A stretch of DNA of 9,793 nt from assembly GCA_002352945.1 (NCBI GenBank), contig DDHL01000021.1, forward strand, positions 845-10,637, written 5' to 3'. The DNA is from Campylobacteraceae bacterium UBA1877 (lineage in GTDB: Bacteria > Campylobacterota > Campylobacteria > Campylobacterales > Campylobacteraceae). The translations under genes and the position numbers were made by a program. Below the pieces are notes generated by a model. The model saw only the letters and a program-made list of their open reading frames with translations. It did not search any database and was not told where the DNA came from. Positions 7,037 to 9,793 of the stretch are shown in pieces; the first letter of the stretch is position 1, and every line of letters begins with the position of its first letter.

Positions 7037-7504
7037 GTGAAAAATGTTGCTTTGTTTGTTTTGGTTTTGGCGGCAGTTTTTTTAGGAACTCTTGGGGCAC
7101 ATTGGGCTGATAGAAAGATAAATAGCTCCCTAACTCCCCAGTGCAGTGATGAGATGAGTTTAAAAACTTTAGAAAAAATACTCTTTGAGCAGCTACAAAA
7201 AAGAGCACAAGAAGATGGTTTAAGCCTAGCGTATAATGTTTTAGATGAAAGCATCATTACAAAGCGTCAGTACCAAACCCTTCCGCGCCATAGTGTTAAT
7301 GAGTGCATGGCAAGGTATGAGATAGTCTTTGATGCAATTGATGAAAATGGACAAAATATCTTAAATAACCGCTCTAATGGAAAAAGTTTGTATCTAACCT
7401 TTGATGCAAAATACTCAATCTCCCTCTCAGATAAAGATAGTAACCAATTTTGGGTTTATGCAGAACACGTTCCAACATCTTTGGAGCTTTATGGAAGGTG
7501 GTAG
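7037..7504 (+). CDS. Unknown protein with N-terminal membrane anchor, partner of the CARF protein
   Basis: I do not recognise this family. The GTG start at 7037 is supported by AAGGA (7026-7030) six bases upstream. The 155-residue product begins MK, has one hydrophobic segment at about 4-21 without a clear lipobox or cleavage site, then a soluble part of about 130 residues. The positive N-terminus suggests the soluble part faces the periplasm. It contains two cysteines (36 and 90) that could form a disulfide, a possible helix at about 41-60 (T-L-E-K-I-L-F-E-Q-L-Q-K), and a C-terminal part that looks strand-rich. The stop codon is immediately followed by the ATG of the CARF-domain gene, so the two are almost certainly co-translated and probably work together. 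It might be a sensor or regulator of the membrane CARF protein, but nothing in the sequence states its function. The gene is complete. Confidence 0.8.
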   Translation: MKNVALFVLVLAAVFLGTLGAHWADRKINSSLTPQCSDEMSLKTLEKILFEQLQKRAQEDGLSLAYNVLDESIITKRQYQTLPRHSVNECMARYEIVFDAIDENGQNILNNRSNGKSLYLTFDAKYSISLSDKDSNQFWVYAEHVPTSLELYGRW

Positions 7505-8260
7505 ATGAATAAAAGAAGATTTTTACAAAACGCTTATGTTGTAATTGGGGCTCTTTTTGGTACAAAAGAGTTTACGCTTATAAATTTTCTTTTTATATTA
7601 GCAATTATCTTTTTAATGGCATGGCTTCCTGATGCTGTGGCAGACTTTTTGCATCTATCCCCACTTGATAAGATATTAATATGTGGCGTAGTGCTTTTGT
7701 GCATATGGTTTGTAGTAAAAAAAGCTACAAAAAGAGCCTCGATGAGTTTGGGTGTGGATGTGCAAAAAGCCTCGTCTTTAAAAGGTTTGGTTCTTCTTTT
7801 GAGCAAAAGAAATAAAGATGAGCCATATGGGCTTCCTCTTGAGCAGATAACAAGCAATTGGAAGATGCCCCTACTTGCTATTTTGGCCCACAAAGACAGC
7901 CTCCAAAGAGTAGTTGTTATTGGATCTAGTGAGAGCATATTGCAAAAAAATGAGTTTATTGAGTTTGTTGGGCACTATATTCCAAACCTTAGTGAAAAAA
8001 TCACTTTTTTAGAAGAAGATGGCGGAGATTTTATGGATGCACAAAAAGTTTTTGATCTGATTCAAAAGGCTTTTTCCTTGCTAGAGGATGAGAAAATCTC
8101 TTCAAAAAATATTGCAATTGATGTTACTGGAGGATCAAAAATAGTCTCAATCGCAGGAGCAATTTTTGCACTGCCAAATGACAAAAAGATTCAATATGTA
8201 AGTGGAAATGGGAGCGTGAAATTTTATGATTTATGCTATAAAGAAGAGTTGGCTTATTAG
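7505..8260 (+). CDS. Membrane-anchored CARF-like domain protein
   Basis: The 251-residue product has two hydrophobic helices (about 24-45 and 55-72) and a C-terminal CARF-like Rossmann domain (about 91-251). Domain landmarks: a first strand L-V-L-L-L-S (95-100), a second strand with turn V-V-V-I-G-S-S-E-S (136-144), and the hallmark I-D-V-T-G-G-S-K (205-212) followed by a small-residue helix (I-V-S-I-A-G-A-I), then a final strand I-Q-Y-V-S-G (229-234). The basic segments before helix 1 (K-R-R) and after helix 2 (V-K-K-A-T-K-R) put the CARF domain in the cytoplasm. Known CARF domains sense cyclic oligoadenylates made by type III CRISPR Cas10, and membrane CARF effectors such as Cam1 exist. No nuclease domain is visible here, so helix-mediated membrane action or pure signalling is plausible. 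AAGG inside the end of the previous gene serves as ribosome site. No cas gene is in the window, so the ligand is unknown. Confidence 0.8.
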   Translation: MNKRRFLQNAYVVIGALFGTKEFTLINFLFILAIIFLMAWLPDAVADFLHLSPLDKILICGVVLLCIWFVVKKATKRASMSLGVDVQKASSLKGLVLLLSKRNKDEPYGLPLEQITSNWKMPLLAILAHKDSLQRVVVIGSSESILQKNEFIEFVGHYIPNLSEKITFLEEDGGDFMDAQKVFDLIQKAFSLLEDEKISSKNIAIDVTGGSKIVSIAGAIFALPNDKKIQYVSGNGSVKFYDLCYKEELAY

Positions 8261-8273
8261 CGTAAATTTTACC

Positions 8274-8284
8274 TTACATGTAAA
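8274..8284 (+). repeat. TTACATGTAAA motif, intergenic copy
   Basis: Fourth copy of an 11-base motif containing the perfect palindrome TTACATGTAA. The other copies are inside genes. This one lies in the 45-base gap between the CARF gene and yigZ, close to the candidate yigZ promoter, so it could be a protein-binding site. Confidence 0.6.
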
Positions 8285-8294
8285 AGCTTTTTGA

Positions 8295-8300
8295 TACACT
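8295..8300 (+). promoter_or_regulatory. Possible -10 element of a leaderless yigZ transcript
   Basis: TACACT lies five bases before the yigZ ATG (8306), and there is no Shine-Dalgarno in front of that ATG. Transcription from this element would start at or near the A of ATG. This is only suggestive; yigZ may instead be read through from the CARF gene 45 bases upstream. Confidence 0.25.
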
Positions 8301-8305
8301 TTTGC

Positions 8306-8893
8306 ATGCAAACAGTAAATAAAATTTTTAGCGCAACATATGAGGTGAAAAAATCCACATTCCATGCCTTTTTAACTCCCTATTTAGAGTTTGAATCCAC
8401 TTTGGAACTATTAAAAAAAGAGCATCCAAAAGCACGTCACATTGTTTGGGCGTATCGAAGATTAAACGAGTATGCTCAAATTGTTGAAAACCAAACAGAT
8501 GATGGTGAGCCAAAAGGCACGTCAGGACCTCCGGTTTTAAATGTGCTTCGCGGAGCAGATTTGGTTGAGGTAAGTGCTCTTGTAGTTCGCTATTTTGGAG
8601 GAATTAAGCTAGGAACGGGCGGTTTAGTCAGGGCGTATTCAAGTGCAATAAATAGCGCAATTGCCCAAGCAGATTTAATTAAATTTGAACAAAAAGATCC
8701 ACTAAATTTTTTTACTCCCTACAACTTAGTGCAAAGGATTGAATATATCATCCAAAAAAATGGTTTTGAGGTTTTAAGTCGAGATTTTAAAGCTAATGGG
8801 GTTGATTGGAAGCTATTACTAAGCAAGCCCCAAGCCAGCGATTTTAAAAGAGTAGCTCAAGGCCTGGAGCTTGAAGGCTTAATTTGGTTATAG
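8306..8893 (+). CDS. yigZ: YigZ/IMPACT (UPF0029) family protein
   Basis: A cytoplasmic protein of the conserved YigZ/IMPACT family, whose eukaryotic members regulate translation through GCN1. The bacterial role is poorly defined, with links to ribosome or RNA binding. Taking the ATG at 8306 gives 195 residues, typical of the family. A TTG at 8291 would add five residues without homology value. The two family blocks are intact: D-D-G-E-P-K-G-T-S-G-P-P (65-76) and V-V-R-Y-F-G-G-I-K-L-G-T-G-G-L-V-R-A-Y (93-111), followed by a shorter, less conserved C-terminal domain. It follows the CARF gene on the same strand, but the 45-base gap with its own possible promoter argues against a functional tie. 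The stop codon region overlaps that of the convergent yceI gene by six bases (8888-8893). Confidence 0.93.
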   Translation: MQTVNKIFSATYEVKKSTFHAFLTPYLEFESTLELLKKEHPKARHIVWAYRRLNEYAQIVENQTDDGEPKGTSGPPVLNVLRGADLVEVSALVVRYFGGIKLGTGGLVRAYSSAINSAIAQADLIKFEQKDPLNFFTPYNLVQRIEYIIQKNGFEVLSRDFKANGVDWKLLLSKPQASDFKRVAQGLELEGLIWL

Positions 8894-9460
8894 TTCGATT
8901 ATTTCAGCCTCAATTATAAGTTTTACTTCATCTCCTACAACAAGGCCACCAGTTTCTAAGGCTCTATTCCATGTTAAGCCAAAATCTTTTCTATTTATCA
9001 TGCCTTCTAGTGTAAAGCCAACGCGCTCGTTGCCTTGCATATCTTTAATGATTCCATTAATGGTTGTTTGCAGCTCAACAGGGCGTGTTACATCTTTTAT
9101 AGTCAAATCACCCTTCATGATACCACTTTTTGCATCATAAGAGCTCATCTTAAAATCAATTGTAGGATACTTAGCTACTTCAAAAAAGTCTGCACTTTTT
9201 AGGTGGCCATCACGCTTAGCATTAGCTGTATCCACAGAATTTGCCTTAATGCGTGCTTCGATGGCTGTAAAAGTTTTAGATGCAGGGTCAAAAGTGATGT
9301 CGGCTTCGTAATCTTTGAAGCTACCTTTAACAGTTGAAATCATCATATGTTTAACACTAAACCCAACACTGGTATGGGATGAGTCTAAAACATACTCCTT
9401 TGCAAAAGAGCTGCTTGTAAAAAGACCTAGCGTGAGCAGTAGTGATACTAAAAGTTTCAT
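8888..9460 (-). CDS. yceI: Periplasmic YceI-family lipocalin-like protein
   Basis: A secreted YceI-domain protein; the family forms a lipocalin-like barrel that binds isoprenoid or fatty-acid type lipids in the periplasm. The ATG at 9460 is set by AAGGA eight bases upstream and by the signal peptide that follows directly (MK, hydrophobic core, F-A cleavage after residue 20), leaving about 170 mature residues. Family marks: K-E-Y-V-L-D-S-S-H-T-S-V-G-F-S-V-K-H (21-38), H-L-K-S-A-D-F-F-E-V-A-K-Y-P-T (86-100), D-L-T-I-K-D-V-T-R-P-V (118-128), and R-K-D-F-G-L-T-W-N (157-165). The gene is complete at 190 residues. It appears to be a single transcription unit behind a TATAAT promoter with a palindrome at the start site, so it may be individually regulated. 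The ligand cannot be inferred. Confidence 0.95.
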   Translation of the reverse strand: MKLLVSLLLTLGLFTSSSFAKEYVLDSSHTSVGFSVKHMMISTVKGSFKDYEADITFDPASKTFTAIEARIKANSVDTANAKRDGHLKSADFFEVAKYPTIDFKMSSYDAKSGIMKGDLTIKDVTRPVELQTTINGIIKDMQGNERVGFTLEGMINRKDFGLTWNRALETGGLVVGDEVKLIIEAEIIEL

Positions 9461-9472
9461 GCGATTTCCTTT

Positions 9473-9494
9473 TTGATAAATTTTATCAATTATA
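9473..9494 (-). promoter_or_regulatory. yceI promoter with operator-like palindrome
   Basis: On the minus strand a consensus TATAAT (9494-9489) is followed by the perfect inverted repeat TTGATAAA-T-TTTATCAA (9473-9489), which covers the expected start site near 9482 and ends just before the ribosome site. A repressor bound there would block transcription of yceI. The half-sites are separated too widely for a standard FNR box (TTGAT-N4-ATCAA), so the regulator is unknown. The palindrome is AT-rich and could also act as an RNA hairpin in the leader. Confidence 0.5.
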
Positions 9495-9543
9495 AAGGTA
9501 ATCATCTTAAAACTTAGAGAAAAAGTATGATTAGTAAAACTCT

Positions 9544-9793
9544 TTAAGCAAAACCAAATTGTAAGGCTACGCCATAGCACATGCTTGCAGCAATTCCAGC
9601 TATTGCTCCAGCTACGACATCATCACCCATCACTCCCAAACCCCCTTTGACTTTAGCATCAATTCTTCCAATAACTGAGGGTTTCCATATATCAAATAAG
9701 CGAAAAAGTGCAACACTCGCAATCCACAATATCCAAGTGTGTTGATTAAAATCTACGCTTGAGCTTCCTTCAATTTGGGTAACTCCTAAAGAG
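9544..9793 (-). CDS. pgpA: Phosphatidylglycerophosphatase A, 3' part
   Basis: C-terminal part of PgpA, the inner-membrane enzyme that dephosphorylates phosphatidylglycerol phosphate to phosphatidylglycerol. The frame is open to the right edge, so the start is outside the window and about 82 codons are visible. The visible part has F-R-L-F-D-I-W-K-P and K-G-G-L-G-V-M-G-D-D-V-V-A-G, which are the family's conserved blocks, with hydrophobic segments before and after them. It ends 83 bases before the yceI start on the same strand, and yceI has its own promoter, so the two need not be co-transcribed. Nothing looks broken. Confidence 0.88.
   Translation of the reverse strand, partial: SLGVTQIEGSSSVDFNQHTWILWIASVALFRLFDIWKPSVIGRIDAKVKGGLGVMGDDVVAGAIAGIAASMCYGVALQFGFA

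Noticed and set aside
7534..7938. 134-codon minus-strand open frame opposite the CARF gene
   Set aside because: The plus-strand frame carries coherent helices and the D-V-T-G-G-S-K motif and starts right at the previous stop codon; the opposite frame has no start signal or recognisable domain.
7037..8260. A CRISPR array or cas genes near the CARF protein
   Set aside because: I looked for regularly spaced direct repeats and for Cas-like products on both strands and found none in the window.
9473..9489. Classical FNR box at the yceI promoter
   Set aside because: The half-sites TTGAT and ATCAA are seven bases apart, whereas FNR sites have four.

Overview
The window is a gene-dense, low-GC bacterial chromosome segment with tightly packed genes. 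The short 414-residue Pgi, the low GC and the overall gene style suggest a Campylobacterota (epsilonproteobacterial) organism of the Sulfurimonas/Sulfurospirillum kind. That is an inference from gene character, not a database match. No tRNA, rRNA, insertion sequence or CRISPR array was found, and no gene-free stretch exceeds 300 bases.

Left two thirds (28-6891, all minus strand). Seven genes are packed with overlaps or gaps of at most 26 bases and look like one operon read from about 6895 down to 28. In transcription order they are: a mannosyl/glucosyl-3-phosphoglycerate phosphatase of the HAD-IIB type; a MOFRL-family glycerate 2-kinase; a GH63 glycoside hydrolase of the glucosylglycerate/mannosylglycerate hydrolase type; an unknown four-helix membrane protein; GalU (UDP-glucose pyrophosphorylase); Pgi (phosphoglucose isomerase); and an unknown lipoprotein. 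Together they read as turnover of a hexosylglycerate compatible solute tied to central sugar metabolism. The phosphatase would finish synthesis, the hydrolase would split the solute into hexose and glycerate, and the kinase would return glycerate to glycolysis, while GalU and Pgi handle the hexose side. The glycosyltransferase that makes the phosphorylated precursor and a hexokinase are not in the window. The hydrolase is notable: the W-x-W-D-S-x-F block normally near the family's N-terminus lies near residue 405 of 504, so the enzyme looks segmentally permuted. The hydrolase and membrane-protein genes are visibly more AT-rich than their neighbours.

Right third. Diverging from the operon across a 145-base promoter region, two plus-strand genes (7037-8260) encode a membrane-anchored, probably periplasmic protein of unknown function and, with no intervening base, a protein with two N-terminal transmembrane helices and a cytoplasmic CARF-like domain carrying D-V-T-G-G-S-K. 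CARF domains bind cyclic oligoadenylates in type III CRISPR immunity, but no CRISPR genes are present here. This is the best candidate for an undescribed system. It is followed by a YigZ/IMPACT family gene, then, on the minus strand, a periplasmic YceI-family gene behind a palindromic operator-like site, and the 3' part of pgpA running off the right edge.

An 11-base motif built on the palindrome TTACATGTAA occurs four times, always in the same orientation. It may be a genome-wide iterated element.
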